In this document: positions 11,843 through 23,635 of the stretch, piece by piece
Numbering within the stretch: the stretch's first letter is position 1
How the letters are laid out: every line of letters starts with the position of its first letter
Origin: Linepithema humile
Lineage: Eukaryota; Arthropoda; Insecta; Hymenoptera; Formicidae
Assembly: GCF_040581485.1 (NCBI RefSeq)
Contig: NC_090129.1
Span: 8,852,501 to 8,916,500 of the forward strand
Reading direction: 5' to 3'
Length of the DNA stretch: 64,000 bases
The notes under the pieces: model-generated
Database searches by the model: none
Seen by the model: the letters and a program-made list of their open reading frames with translations, nothing else
What the model was told of the DNA's origin: nothing
Made by a program: the position numbers and the translations under genes

Positions 11843-11964
11843 ACAGCACAAAATATCCTACATATTCTTAGGACATCTTGGGGAGATCTCGATGTTTTTA
11901 GAACATCCTTGGGACACCGAAATATATCGATGTCCTGAAAATGTCTTGAGATGTTTTGTGCTGT
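11843..11964. mobile_element. Small inverted-repeat element (MITE), family 2, second copy
   Basis: Counterpart of 685-808 inside duplication copy 2, 122 bp, with the same ACAGCACAAAA termini. It differs by several substitutions and small deletions in the right half, while sequence farther out is almost identical between the copies. Confidence 0.65.
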
Positions 11965-12801
11965 AATAATTGTGATCATTTAAAGCTGTTACAAATTCCT
12001 GATACTAAAGAAGATTAAAGAAAGATTCTACTTTTCTGTACATTACACAATTAAACGGAATTTTACAAGTAGATAGCATTGAGTCAGATAGAGGTAGGTC
12101 AGGGTCTGCAGATCAATCGATAAGTTTTTGCATTTAAACATTTTTAAAAGGTACATAACTAGCAAGCACTACACTGGAGCGTATATTGTCGTAATTGCCT
12201 AGTAACGCCTCTGTATATATCTTATAAATAGTTTGATACATTTTAATTCGTTTCTATTGCATACGCAAAATATATTTGTCTCGTATTTCATTAAAATTGC
12301 AAATAATTTTAAAACTTTATATATGAAATAAATTTTTTTAGATAAAATTTACTGTATTACTCTATTAGAAGTTAAAAAATTAAAAAAAAAAAAAAATGAA
12401 TATACACTTCTATTTAAAAAGTGGAATTGAATCTAAACAAGATTCAAGAAAAAATAGGAAATCTGCATAAAATCTTTTAGCGAATGTTTATTTCTATAAT
12501 TTTTTATGTAAATATTGATTTTGAATAGATGTAATTACAACGCAAAATTTCTAGACACAAATAAAATAATGTATTTTTAATACCTAATTAATTGTTACAA
12601 ATAATTTTTTGTTATTTTTATTATTCAAAGAACCCTGCGCGATATCTAATATTTAAAAAATTATTACAAGGTACCTGACAATTATTACAATTATTACAAG
12701 GATTTACGGCCCAAAAGGTTGCAATCTCAATAGATGGTCAATAGCCATTGGCCATTATTTAATGTTTTTATATGATTGAACAATTCTGTGTGTGAACTTA
12801 A

Positions 12802-12950
12802 TAGCGTTTTCGATTATACAGGATTTGAACGACCCAGGGTTGGTTAATGACGTCATTGCAACCTCTCCACCAATGAAAGACTTGCATTTATAGTAAAATA
12901 GTGATTGATCAACCCTGGGTCGTTCAAATCCTGTATAATCGAAAACGCTA
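12802..12950. mobile_element. 149-bp Harbinger-like MITE, copy 3
   Basis: Carried along in duplication copy 2 and identical in position to copy 1 (offset 11160). It is not an independent insertion. Confidence 0.8.
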
Positions 12951-13756
12951 TAAGTGTGCCAGTCGATTAAATAACGCACACAGTTCAAGGTATATACTAG
13001 TTTATAAATATTTACGATCTAGAATAAAAATAACTTGGGCTGTTGTTTCATTAATTTACATACTTGTTGTGTATACTGGTTTTGTGTAATCTACAGGACA
13101 ATTAAATCTTGACTTTGGTCAAGACTATATTGAAAAATAACTAAAACATATCACTTGCATCACTCTTTCTGATAAAATTCTTATCTTTATTCTTATTTTT
13201 ATTTTAAACAAAATATTTAAATAATAATTTTTACGTTAAAACAAATTTTACTTCAGATTTCATTATTCAAAGCATTAAAGATAATTGCAATTTACGTTTT
13301 ACGTACAAGTAAGAAATATGCTACAAAAGTTTTTGTTTCCACCAATAATAATGAAAGAAAATCAACAAAATTCTTATTATTTTATATGTAATACACATTT
13401 CGCACGTAATGCTGATGCAGAAACGCTAAAAACATTTTTTTTTTTTTAATAAATTATATGTAAATTATATGTAAAATCAAAAGCAAAATAGTTATTGCCA
13501 TGTTATTTTATAGAGAATATAATTTATATTGTTTAGTAAAAATATATAGAAGCACAAGTTTGTTTAAATGTAACATTCTTTTTTTTTGTCAAAAGATTAA
13601 CAGATTTAACTTTATTACTGATTTATCTCAAAATTTAAGTTTAACTAAATTTAATTAATGTTTATTTGTGTCTGCGTGATAAATTGTATCTACTACAACG
13701 ACAATATCAAATTTATTGAACTGCATAATTATACTAAAAATTTTAGGTATATTTAT

Positions 13757-14480
13757 AAACCTTACAAAAAAGTTGTATATTTTATTACTGAAAAAAAGAA
13801 ATGATATCCATTAATCAACAAATTACCTTTTTAAAAAAAAATAAAAAAAAGGCGCCAAGTACACGCAAACCTTCCAAAAAAAAGTTGTTGTATACACGCA
13901 AACCTTCCAAAAAAAGTTGTTGTATATATAAACACGCAAACCTTACAAAAAAGTTGTATATTTTATTACTGAAAAAAAGAAATGATATCCATTAATCAAC
14001 AAATTACCTTTTTAAAAAAAGGTAAAAAAAAGGCGCCAAGTACACGCAAACCTTCCAAAAAAAAGTTGTTGTATACACGCAAACCTTCCAAAAAAAGTTG
14101 TTGTATATATAAACACGCAAACCTTACAAAAAAGTTGTATATTTTATATCAACAAATTACCTTTTTAAAAAAAGGTAAAGAAAAGGCGCCAAGTGCACGC
14201 AAATCTTCCAAAAAAAAGTTGTTGTATACACGCAAACCTTCCAAAAAAAGTTGTTGTATATATAAACCTTACAAAAAAGTTTCAACTAATTACCTTTTTA
14301 AAAAAAGGTAAAGAAAAGGCGCCAAGTGCACGCAAATCTTCCAAAAAAAAGTTGTTGTATACACGCAAACCTTCCAAAAAAAGTTATTGTATACCAAAAA
14401 AAAGTTGTTTGTATACACGCAAACCTCCCAAAAAAAGTTGTTGTATATATAAACCTTCCAAAAAATTTATCTTCCACAAA
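13757..14480 (+). repeat. Outer tandem array of the foldback arm, period about 181 bp
   Basis: Two near-complete units start at 13759 and 13939, followed by shortened units. Each unit contains AGAAATGATATCCATTAATC, an A-rich run, GGCGCCAAGT and repeated AAACCTTCCAAAAAAAGTTG blocks. Lysine-rich frames here (for example 13982-14311) are by-products of the repeat. Two related blocks occur near 5960-6040 in copy A. Confidence 0.85.
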
Positions 14481-14559
14481 AAAATGTATATATATTAACA
14501 AATAACAAACCTTTCAAAAAAAGTTGTATATATAACCAAATCAAAAAAAGTTGTTGTAT

Positions 14560-15050
14560 ATATAACCAAATAAAAATTTGCTATATATTCTGCCTATAAA
14601 AGAGGTGATATCAGAAAATGACGTTAAGTTTAAATAAAAAACCTTTCAAAAAAACTTGTATGTATATATTTTAAAAAAAGTTGTATATACCAAATAAAAA
14701 TTCGCTATATATTCTGCCTATAAAAGAGGTGATATCAGAAAATGACGCCAAGTTTAAATAAAAAACCTTTCAAAAAAACTTGTATGTATATATTTAAAAA
14801 AAAGTTGTATATACCAAATAAAAATTCGCTATATATTCTGCCTATAAAAGAGGTGATATCAGAAAATGACGACAAGTTTAAATAAAAAACCTTTCAAAAA
14901 AACTTGTATGTATATATCTTTAAAAAAGTTGTATATACCAAATAAAAATTCGCTATATATTCTGCCTATAAAAGAGGTGATATCATCAGAAAATGACGCC
15001 AAGTTTAAATAAAAAAACCTTTCAGAAAAACTTGTATGTATATATATATA
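14560..15050 (+). repeat. Inner tandem array of the foldback arm, four units of about 124 bp
   Basis: The landmark CTATATATTCTGCCTATAAA recurs at 14581, 14705, 14829 and 14952. The right arm has only two inverted copies (around 16340 and 16480), so the two arms differ in unit number, as expected of unequal exchange or slippage. Confidence 0.9.
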
Positions 15051-15502
15051 TATTACGAAAAAGGATTATATTTATTGCGCTTATTGCGCTTACAGCTTTT
15101 TAACCAATAAGCATCGATAAGATTGTATTTAGTTATTTTTGCATCTTTATCTAGTTATTTATTTAAAAATTATATTCATATCTACAATTAGTTAATTTTT
15201 TTTTAAGTATACATTTTAAAATAATTGCATCTGTATCTAGTTACTTTTGCTTCTATATCTAATTATTTAAATTTAAAAATGATATTTGTGTTTATATCTA
15301 TCTAGTTAATTTTTCTTAAGTCTGTATCTAGTTAAATAAAATTTTTATATCTGTATCTAGTTAAATAAAAAATTTTTTAAATAAAAGTATTTAATTCGAA
15401 AATAAAAAAATTTTTCAAATTTAATCAAAATAAAAAAATATTACAAAATTTCGCAAAAAACTTGGCGCTGCTGTACTGAACTATTAACTTACATAAGATT
15501 CG

Positions 15503-15627
15503 CATCGCAATACTTTAACATGCTCCTAATCATTCCAACATACTTTAATCTATAGTATATGTGACGTAATACTATAGTTTAGTTTGGAGTATTAGAGCGA
15601 GTAGGAGCATGTTAGAGCAAGCGATGC
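15503..15627. repeat. Imperfect inverted repeat in the foldback spacer
   Basis: GCATCGCAATACTTTAACAT at the left returns as the complement of ATGTTAGAGCAAGCGATGC at the right, with CTATAGTA near the centre. Stems of about 57 bp with mismatches. Confidence 0.65.
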
Positions 15628-15640
15628 AAACAAATTTCGG

Positions 15641-15767
15641 CTCAAACAGACTAGAGCGACGAAGCGGCAAGTGGCGATGCTATAGCCAATCAACTTACAA
15701 TTTTACCGTAAGAACAAGAGTTTAATTGGCTATCGCGTCGCCGTTTGCCGCTTTGGTCAGTTTGAGT
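15641..15767. mobile_element. Small GC-richer inverted repeat in the foldback spacer
   Basis: The left arm runs CTCAAACAGACTAG then GCGGCAAGTGGCGATG and ATAGCCAAT; the right arm is the complement of ATTGGCTATCGCGTCGCCG, TTTGCCGCTTTGGTCAG and TTTGAG. It looks like an independent MITE nested in the spacer. Ends and target duplication are uncertain. Confidence 0.5.
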
Positions 15768-16562
15768 CATTATAACACTTAATCATGTAAATTGTAAAAT
15801 TATTGCTCATTTTCATTCTCTATAATATTTTAAGATGTATTTAACATGTAGTTCAGTACAGCAGCGCCAAGTTTTTTGCGAAATTTTGTAATATTTTTTT
15901 ATTTTGATTAAATTTGAAAAAATTTTTATTTTCGAATTAAATACTTTTATTTAAAAAATTTTTTATTTAATTAGATACAGATATAAAAATTTTATTTAAC
16001 TAGATACAGACTTAAGAAAAATTAACTAGATAGATATAAACACAAATATTATTTTTAAATTTAAATAATTAGATATAGAAGCAAAAGTAACTAGATACAG
16101 ATGCAATTATTTTAAAATGTATACTTAAAAAAAAATTAACTAATTGTAGATATGAATATAATTTTTAAATAAATAACTAGATAAAGATGCAAAAATAACT
16201 AAATACAATCTTATCGATGCTTATTGGTTAAAAAGCTGTAAGCGCAATAAGCGCAATAAATATAATCCTTTTTCGTAATATATATATATACATACAAGTT
16301 TTTCTGAAAGGTTTTTTTATTTAAACTTGGCGTCATTTTCTGATGATATCACCTCTTTTATAGGCAGAATATATAGCGAATTTTTATTTGGTATATACAA
16401 CTTTTTTAAAGATATATACATACAAGTTTTTTTGAAAGATTTTTTATTTAAACTTGGCGTCATTTTCTGATATCACCTCTTTTATAGGCAGAATATATAG
16501 CAAATTTTTATTTGGTTATATATACAACAACTTTTTTTGATTTGGTTATATATACAACTTTT

Positions 16563-17575
16563 AACATATACAACAATGCTGCATACAGATGCAATAATGT
16601 GATATACATACATATATATGTAATACAATATACAATTATATAATATAATATATAATATACAATATAATATACAATATATTAATACAATATTTTGTACAAA
16701 TAAGAAAAAGATTTTTACAAGTTTACAATATTTAAGAGAAATGTTCCAGTGGCAATATATTTAAGAATTAATTATTATGAAAGATGTGATGTTTTCTATG
16801 AAAATAATATTTTTAATATTATATAATAAAGATTAAAATTTACTTCGCGGAAATTTAAAACCAAAATTTGCATTTATTAAACGACGATATTAAATATTTG
16901 CAAAAATAATTGGATATGTAAATTTACCACAGTTTCCGGACATTATATTTATGAATATTAAAAAATTATTATTTTGTTCATATATTTTCGGAGATTAAGA
17001 CATATCTAGCCCTTGAGACATTTAGCTTATTACAATTTTTCTTAATATATTATCCTGTATTCCATCGAAATAATATACAAGATAATACAAAATGAAAATA
17101 ATATGTCAATAAAATCATTTAAACGTTCAAAAGTTTAATGTATAATGCAAAATACTTTAGTTAAAAAGAGCTGAACAATACAATTTTTAATTTATAATCG
17201 AAAGTATCTTTTATAATTCAAAACGTAGTAATATTTTATTAGTGAAATTTATTAATCTAAACATTTAAACGTTCAAACTTTTTCATAATTTACGCAAGAA
17301 ACATCTTTCGTTTTTTGAAAGAGAATCTTGCTGTTTGCCCACCCAAAGTTTTATCATTATTTTTGTCATCAATAAACTACAAACTAACTGCCAAAGCAGA
17401 AGTTCCAAAGTTTATCGACAGCAAAGAATTAAAAAAAAAATACAATATAGAAGTGATAAAAAGTTTTAAAATCCTACCTACCTACCCAAAAACTTTATCT
17501 AGTAGAAAATCCTACCTAATTAGAAATTTTATACCTAAGAGTTCGTACAAAAAATCTTAAATGGATAAGATTTAA
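16563..17575. other. AT-rich DNA, no gene seen
   Basis: Low-complexity TA-rich sequence (ATATAATATACAATA-type near 16610-16690). The frame at 17315-17560 lacks a good start and has no recognisable domain. Confidence 0.5.
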
Positions 17576-17639
17576 TGAGATTGAATCGCGGAACCGTTTG
17601 GAAGTTTTTCGCGGAATCGTTTGGGAATTTTTTTCGCGA

Positions 17640-18055
17640 TATGCTTAGCGCAGAGCTCAGCTCAGTTACTGCCATTTACATCTAAAATTCGGAAGGGAAT
17701 TTTTTGCAGGATGCTTTAGCGCAGAGCTCGGCTCAGTTACCGCCATTTGCATCTGAAATTCGGGAGGGAGTTTTTCGCAGGATGCTTTAGCGCAGAGCTC
17801 AGCTCAGTTACCGCCATTTGCATCTGAAATTCGGGAGGAAGTTTTTCGCAGGATGCTTTAGCGCAGAGCTCGGCTCAGTTACCGCTATTTGCATCTGAAT
17901 TTTGGGAAGGAGTTTTCCGCAGGATGCTTTAGCGCAGAGCTTGGCTCAGTTACCGCTATTTGCATCCAAAATCTGAGAGCTACTACCTTGGTGTTTCTCA
18001 CAAGACGCTAGCGCAGAGCTCAGCTCAGTTTCCGCTAGTTGCGTCCGAAATTTTT
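17640..18055 (+). repeat. Minisatellite of about 72 bp, six units
   Basis: The core AGCGCAGAGCTCAGCTCAGT recurs at about 17647, 17718, 17789, 17861, 17933 and 18005, each followed by TACCGCCATTTGCATCTGAA-like and GGGAGGGAGTTTTTCGCAGG-like sequence. First and last units are most diverged. It is GC-richer than its surroundings. Followed at about 18056-18100 by a short palindrome around ATCGATC. Confidence 0.93.
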
Positions 18056-18100
18056 GTTGATAGTCGATCATTATTCAATGATCGATCGTATCAACGTTGT

Positions 18101-20198
18101 TTCGAGATCTGTGCTCGACCATCATCGACAGGACCACAAATTTCGAATTTCCGCGCTCAACCATGGGATCAACACTAGAACTACCGACGATTAACATATA
18201 CCAATTTTTATTTCTTTTTTCTTTCTTTTTAAAAGGTGATAAAGAGAAAAAGTACATTAATCAATTTAATTATTTAACACAATGCAACACAAGTCACAGA
18301 AAAAAATCTTACAAAAAATACATTATAAATTTAAATAATTATTCTAAAATGAATAAACTGATCATTTTGACCGCTTTGATAATTCTAGTGTTCTAGTGTT
18401 AAGCCATAGGACCACGGATGCATGAGTAAACTAGGAAAGATTGCGAAGAAATTGACGTATAGCAAGAATAAATATATATTTCAAAATTGTAAATAAATTG
18501 TTAATAAAAAATGCACTCTTTTTTTATTAGATAAATTATTTCAAATATACCATAATTCATTAATATATTTACGTTTGTGTAAAAGAGTTTTCTTTTTCAT
18601 TTTTAATTTAAATTTGTGATACATTTGTGGTACATATGTATTTAAAAATTTTCTTACTTTTGCTTTTCAACGCCAATTTATAATATTTAATCCTGGAAAG
18701 ATATAAAAAGATAAATCACTTACCGTAGGAAAGGAAGAAATGAAAGTACACATTTACACACAGAAAAGGAATTTTGCTATCGCAATAAAATGTTGCTATT
18801 GCATGTTAAATATGTTAACAATAAAATTTTGCTACTGTAACTACTTTTACAGATTATTCGATATGCAACAAATCTGTTTTGTTCAAAAAATCGACAAATT
18901 TTTGAGATGAGAAAACAAGTTAAAATGCTGTTACAACAAAATAATTTATTTTTAATAAATTTATTTTACTATTGCAATGAAATTGTCGCCATTAATACAA
19001 ATTTTGAAAGTAAGATAAAAATAAATTTCTTATTATATATTAGCAATATAATTTGCAGATTTAACAAAACTAATTTCGGTAAATAAAATTATTATCTATA
19101 ACAAATCTCTTTGCTGTTCAAATAATAATTAACTGTAAGAAATTTTGCTACGATAGCTTATATAAAATTTACTGCGGCAGCAAATACTTTTTTTCCATGT
19201 ATTAACCAGTTTTATCTTTTATTTTATGTATAATCTCTTTTTTTAAATATTTTTTTTCTTCTATTTTTTCTCATATAAAAAAATATAAATAAATATATAA
19301 ACATATATAAATATATAAACATAAATACATTATTCAGAATAAAAATATATTAGGTTATTTAAAAAATTTGTAATAATTTTTATAATAAAATTGAAAACAA
19401 TTTTTATATGTTTAGAGTCATCTTTGTTCAGTAATATATGCACCATTGTTTTTGACAACTTTTGGCCATCTTTAACAATTTGTGCATACATTATTAAATA
19501 AAGATATATAAACATATAAAAATTGTTTTTCATTCTGTCATAAAAAAATTCTACAAATTCTCTGAATAATTCAATATATTTTGTTCTGATCTGTCAATCA
19601 TGAAATACATTTAGGAAATATTCCAGGATTAAATATTCATCAACGCATCTAAGTCCTAGCCTATCCATTTTAAGATAATGAATCGAAGAAATAGTGTACC
19701 TTTTATAATTTTATTCAAAGTATTCTGGTGTATGATTATATTTTTAATATTATATGATTAATATTTAATATATATGGATTCAAAGGGCTATTAGGCTGAT
19801 GAAAGTTGTTTCAACTTCGGGCTCAATCAAAATCAAAATTAGAAACACTTTGCTTTTTTTTAATGTACAACGCATTTTGCAGGTTACATATTTTTTAACA
19901 ATTTTTATAATTATAATCTAGTATAATATGTATCTTTTCTAGATATATATAATAATATTGGTAACACATAATTAAATTTAATATAAATTAACTAAAAAAA
20001 TAAGTACTTCGTTCTTTTAAAAACAAATGCACGTACAACTCAAAATACTTTTAAAAAATACGAGAGAATAAAATTTTGATATAACTACTATAAGGCAATA
20101 AAAATTATACGACCTGCAAAGTGTCTCGCGTTTATATATTTTTACACCATTATTGGATCCATTATCTTAATAATAAAAGACAAATTAAACTAACTCAC
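18101..20198. other. AT-rich DNA, no gene seen
   Basis: Only short frames. Around 18770-19190 the phrases TTTTGCTAT, GCAATAAAAT and CAAATCT recur loosely, possibly a decayed repeat. Confidence 0.45.
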
Positions 20199-20249
20199 CG
20201 ATCGATGCGCAGCAGCGGAGTTGTCGTTCTGTTGATCTGCATAGTTGAT
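20199..20249 (-). other. Possible exon bounded by consensus splice sites
   Basis: On the minus strand TTTTACAG precedes ATCAACTATG and the segment ends CATCGATCG before gtgagt. One frame reads INYADQQNDNSAAAHRS. It lies downstream (minus strand) of the duplicated candidate first exons at 20523 and 21546 and could be their shared second exon. No further exons were found, so a non-coding transcript is also possible. Confidence 0.25.
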
Positions 20250-22168
20250 CTGTAAAACACGAAATAAATCAAAATTATAGCAGCGTTCACAATATGAAAT
20301 ATTTGTGAAATCATAAAAAATATTGAGTACATTGAACTTTTAATTCGTTTTCTAAGCAAATATGTAATAAAAGAATTATTAAAAAAGTTTAATTATTTAA
20401 ATAAAAAGTAAAAAATATGCCAATAAATTTTAATAATGATAAATATTAACTAATGTAAATATTTTGTCTTTCAAATATTTTAATGTACAATATTTTCAAC
20501 AAATAAATGAATTATTGCTTACCGTAAAGTTGCTCCGCCGGCGCCCGATGCTCCTCCTGAGCCTCCTCCTCCTCCTCTCAGTGGTCCTTCGAAGCACTCA
20601 CATTGAATCACACGCGTTCGCGGCGCATGCATTGCTCGCATGCGTACCTGAATACGAAAATCGCGCGATACTTAGAACGGCACTCCCGACATCACAGGCG
20701 AATCGAACCGAATTGTCCAAGCTGTGACGTTACGCGCGAATTCCGTCCGCGTTTCAGACGACCACATTTACCAATTGAGGCACGATTCTCTCAAAACAGA
20801 AGGCAAAGATAAGCTCGAAGAAGATGAGGTGATTAATCATCCAATCAACCGACTAGATACAAGACATCTGAAAAGCAATCGGTAGCGTTTGACTAACTCC
20901 GGTAGCCGTCCTCGACTACCTTCGACAGTCCGGCTATCTGTACAACTAGCGCGCTGCACGTAGAACCGAAGATTGCCCTGCCGTAGTGGAGATTTTATGA
21001 TTGAAACCGACCTTTCCCTCCACCGAGCCAAGCCTAAAGTCAAAAAAAATCGTGTCCCAATATTTGTCATACAGCAAAAATGCGTTCATCTATAGATTCG
21101 CTATAACTCTCGGCATTAACGACACTCCCGACGCGCATTTTGTTATACTATACGACGGAACGAATATATTTTGTAGCACCGATTACGCGCACAAAGTTGA
21201 TCTGTAAAATAAAAAAGTAAATCCAGATTAGAGTACTGTTCAAAATAATTAATATTTGTGAAATAATTATTGCGCACATTGAATTTTATATTTGTTTATC
21301 TATGCATACAGAATTAAAATTTTTAAGAATTAAAATTTTCAAAAATATATTTTTTGAATAAAAAAAAAGTTTAATTAGTTGAAATAATAATATGTAAAAA
21401 ATTTCTAAAAATAGTGAATATTCATTTACTATTATAAATATTTTACTAAATATTTAAAGTATTTTAAATATTTTATATCCGCTACATTATATAATATTTT
21501 ATATGCAATATTTTGCGAATAACAAATAAATGAATTATTGCTTACGGTAAAGTTGCTCTGCCGGCGCCCGATGCTCCTCCTGAGCCTCCTCCTCCTCTCA
21601 GTGGTCCTTCGAAACACTCACATTGAATCACACGCGTTCGCGGCGCATGCATTGCTCGCATGCGTACCTGAATACGAAAATCGCGCGATACTTAAAACGG
21701 CACTCCCGACATCACAGGCGAATCGAACCGAATTGTCCAAGCTGTGACGTTACGCGCGAATTCCATCCGCGTTTCAGACGACCACATTTACCAATTGGGG
21801 CACGATTCTCTCAAAACAGAAGGCAAAGATAAGCTCGAAGAAGATGAGGTGATTAGTCATCCAATCAACCGACTAGATACAAGACATCTGAAAAGCAATC
21901 GGTAGCGTTTGACTAACTCCGGTAGCCGTCCTCGACTACCTTCGACAGTCCGGCTATCTGTACAACTAGCGCGCTGCACGTAGAACCGAAGATTGCCCTG
22001 CCGTAGTGGAGATTTTATGATTGAAACCGACCTTTCCCTCCCCCGAGCCAAGCCTAAAGTCAAAAAAAATCGTGTCCCAATATTTGTCATACAGCAAAAA
22101 TGCGTTCATCTATAGATTCGCTATAACTCTCGGCATTAACGACACTCCCGACGCGCATTTATTACGAC
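20250..22168. repeat. Tandem duplication with a period of 1020 bp, containing GC-rich candidate first exons
   Basis: Units align from about 20498-21146 and 21518-22166 at about 98-99% identity, with weaker similarity in the AT-rich parts between. Each unit has about 550 bp of CpG-rich DNA bounded, on the minus strand, by a splice donor (gtaagc) at 20522 and 21545. Near the donor one frame is Gly/Ser/Ala-rich (GPLRGGGGGSGGASGAGG) and another is Glu-rich, so the frame is undecided. Unit 2 continues into a partial third repeat of ACACTCCCGACGCG near 22188. This looks like a promoter plus first exon duplicated in tandem. Confidence 0.6.
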
Positions 22169-22284
22169 GATCACACGGTATTTTACACACTCCCGACGCG
22201 ATTTTGTCGTATAAGGACAAAGGTATAACTCGGATATCGCTTGTCGCACGGAATACGCGTTCGACACTCCGCGCCGAACAATAT

Positions 22285-23010
22285 GTACGCAACAGGTAAT
22301 GATGGAAAAGGGGGAAGAGGGTGGAAAACTGTGGAAAGTAGTAAGAGTGGTAGGGGGAGGGATGATGTGGACCAACCAACCCGTACGAGTGCTGCCGTGC
22401 GACTGGTAAGGGGCAAAATACCACAGGATACCCCAAGGACTTTGCGTAGGCCTAGAAGATAACACACGCAGAAGTAAGACGTAGGGAATTCGAAGCAGGA
22501 TAATGTATGATAGAAAAGAAAGAGATAGCGAAAGTATGGAATGCGTAAACAGCACGTACGCCGCGACCAAAACAACCCCCAAACGCTATGTGTAAGTCTG
22601 GTTTTCTCTGCAATTAACACAATACAAAATATTTTTTATGTATTAAAAAAAAATATATTTTAATGTGTGTGTGTGTGTGTGTGTGTGTAAAAGATAAAGT
22701 GTACGCAACAGGTAACGATTGGGAGGGAAAGGAAGGTGGAAAATTGTAAGGAGTAATAAGAATTGAAGTAGGGGGAATAACGCGCCGATACGCGAAACGG
22801 TCTGTCTCGTTCAAGTGCCGCCGTGCGAATAGTAAAATCCAGCTCAAGCTCAAGGATAAGGTCAAATTGGCATAAGTACTATTTGGAAGAAGTAGGGAAA
22901 GGAATGTATACATGCCGATCAGTGTGTGCAAGAGAGAAAGTGTGAGAGTGAGGAAGAGAGAATATAAAATACGTAGGTCACAGAGCGAACGTAAACAACC
23001 CCCCCCCCCC
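22285..23010. repeat. Diverged tandem pair, period about 416 bp
   Basis: GTACGCAACAGGTAA starts each unit (22285 and 22701). It is followed by G-rich GGGAGGG/GTGGAAAA stretches, GTGCCGCCGTGCGA-like sequence, GAAGTAGGGAA-like sequence and AACAACCCCC at the end of each (about 22575 and 22995). Unit 2 is preceded by a (GT)n tract (about 22663-22688) and ends in a run of 13 C. Long minus-strand frames here are low-complexity Leu/Ser/Pro and not believed. Confidence 0.65.
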
Positions 23011-23260
23011 CATGCCGTGAATCAGCGTCGAAATTCCTAATATGATATTGTAAGACATTTCTACGGTCGACCGACAGACGGCGCTAATAAGGCACCGTAG
23101 TTCCATGCAGGCTATAAAATGGATGTACGCGCCGCTAGTGTACAGCCTAGAAAAAGCGTCTTACGAAAAACGGCAGCGTGGCCCCTCTCAGGTTTCTCTC
23201 TGCTATAATATATGCATGATCCTTATTTGGATTTTTTATCAAATTATGCACATGTACTCC

Positions 23261-23425
23261 TGTTAACAGGAGCAGTGCCATCTATTGTTTAACTAAAAGA
23301 ACAACATAATGACTGTACATGATGGTAAATGTACCGACTGCGCTAGTTGAGCTAGCTCCTATATCATCATGTGCTCCTAATAACATTTTATTAAAATTGC
23401 AGATAAAATGGCGGTCCAGCGACAT
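23261..23425. mobile_element. Inverted-repeat element fragment upstream of RPB11
   Basis: TGTTAACAGGAGCA at 23261 and its imperfect complement at about 23371-23385 bracket a core also found at 25014-25171 (GACTGTACATGATGG-like, GTACCGAC, CTCCTATATCATCATGTGCT). Similarity continues past the right terminus through AAAATGGCGGTCCAGCGA to about 23425. This is a truncated relative of the 24770-25415 element. Confidence 0.7.
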
Positions 23426-23635
23426 TATCGACTTTTAATGATCGATAACGATTGTCACAATCGACTATCGATTCGCTGCATATAAAGCTGCATCGTCAGT
23501 GTTTGTAATTATAATAGGTTATTTTGATTATTTTAAGTTGGCTTTTTTGCGTAGTGCTTTGTGATATATTGCCACCGTGTTGGTGGCGATTAGTTTAAGA
23601 ACAGTTGAAATAATTTTAATAATTCACGAGACAAA

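Larger units (their letters stand above)
11220..13750 (+). repeat. Direct 2.5-kb duplication, copy 2
   Basis: Second copy of 62-2590. Similarity stops abruptly at 13750, where the left arm of a foldback-like element begins; copy 1 instead runs into the tandem repeat at 2591. On its left side copy 2 abuts a stray foldback arm (10733-11218). It is thus bracketed by foldback arms on both sides, which suggests that these elements took part in the duplication. Confidence 0.93.
13755..16562. mobile_element. Foldback-like element, long copy B
   Basis: Long inverted arms, about 14519-15475 on the left and 15855-16562 on the right, end inward at TTGGCGCTGCTGTACTGAAC and its complement. The arms consist of AT-rich tandem repeats; the left arm has additional outer repeats to 13755. 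A central spacer of about 370 bp (15480-15850) contains two further inverted repeats. This architecture (terminal inverted repeats built of internal direct repeats) resembles Drosophila foldback elements; homology to them is not claimed. No transposase seen. Confidence 0.82.

Noticed and set aside
13801..14498. Lysine-rich open frames in the foldback arm
   Set aside because: They translate the A-rich tandem repeat; the amino-acid pattern follows the DNA period and several frames are open at once.
1..16562. A CRISPR array, prophage or bacterial operon explanation for the repeat-rich left part
   Set aside because: Repeats are long, contiguous or inverted without regular unique spacers, and the rest of the window has spliced animal genes.
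17315..17560. 81-codon frame in AT-rich DNA
   Set aside because: No ATG at its stated start, AT-driven composition, no domain.
20464..20812. Leu- and His/Arg-rich plus-strand frames in the 1020-bp duplication
   Set aside because: Opposite to the strand with splice signals; present in several frames owing to GC-rich composition.
22110..22931. Long minus-strand frames rich in Leu, Ser and Pro
   Set aside because: Low-complexity purine/pyrimidine-skewed DNA with several frames open together and no domain.
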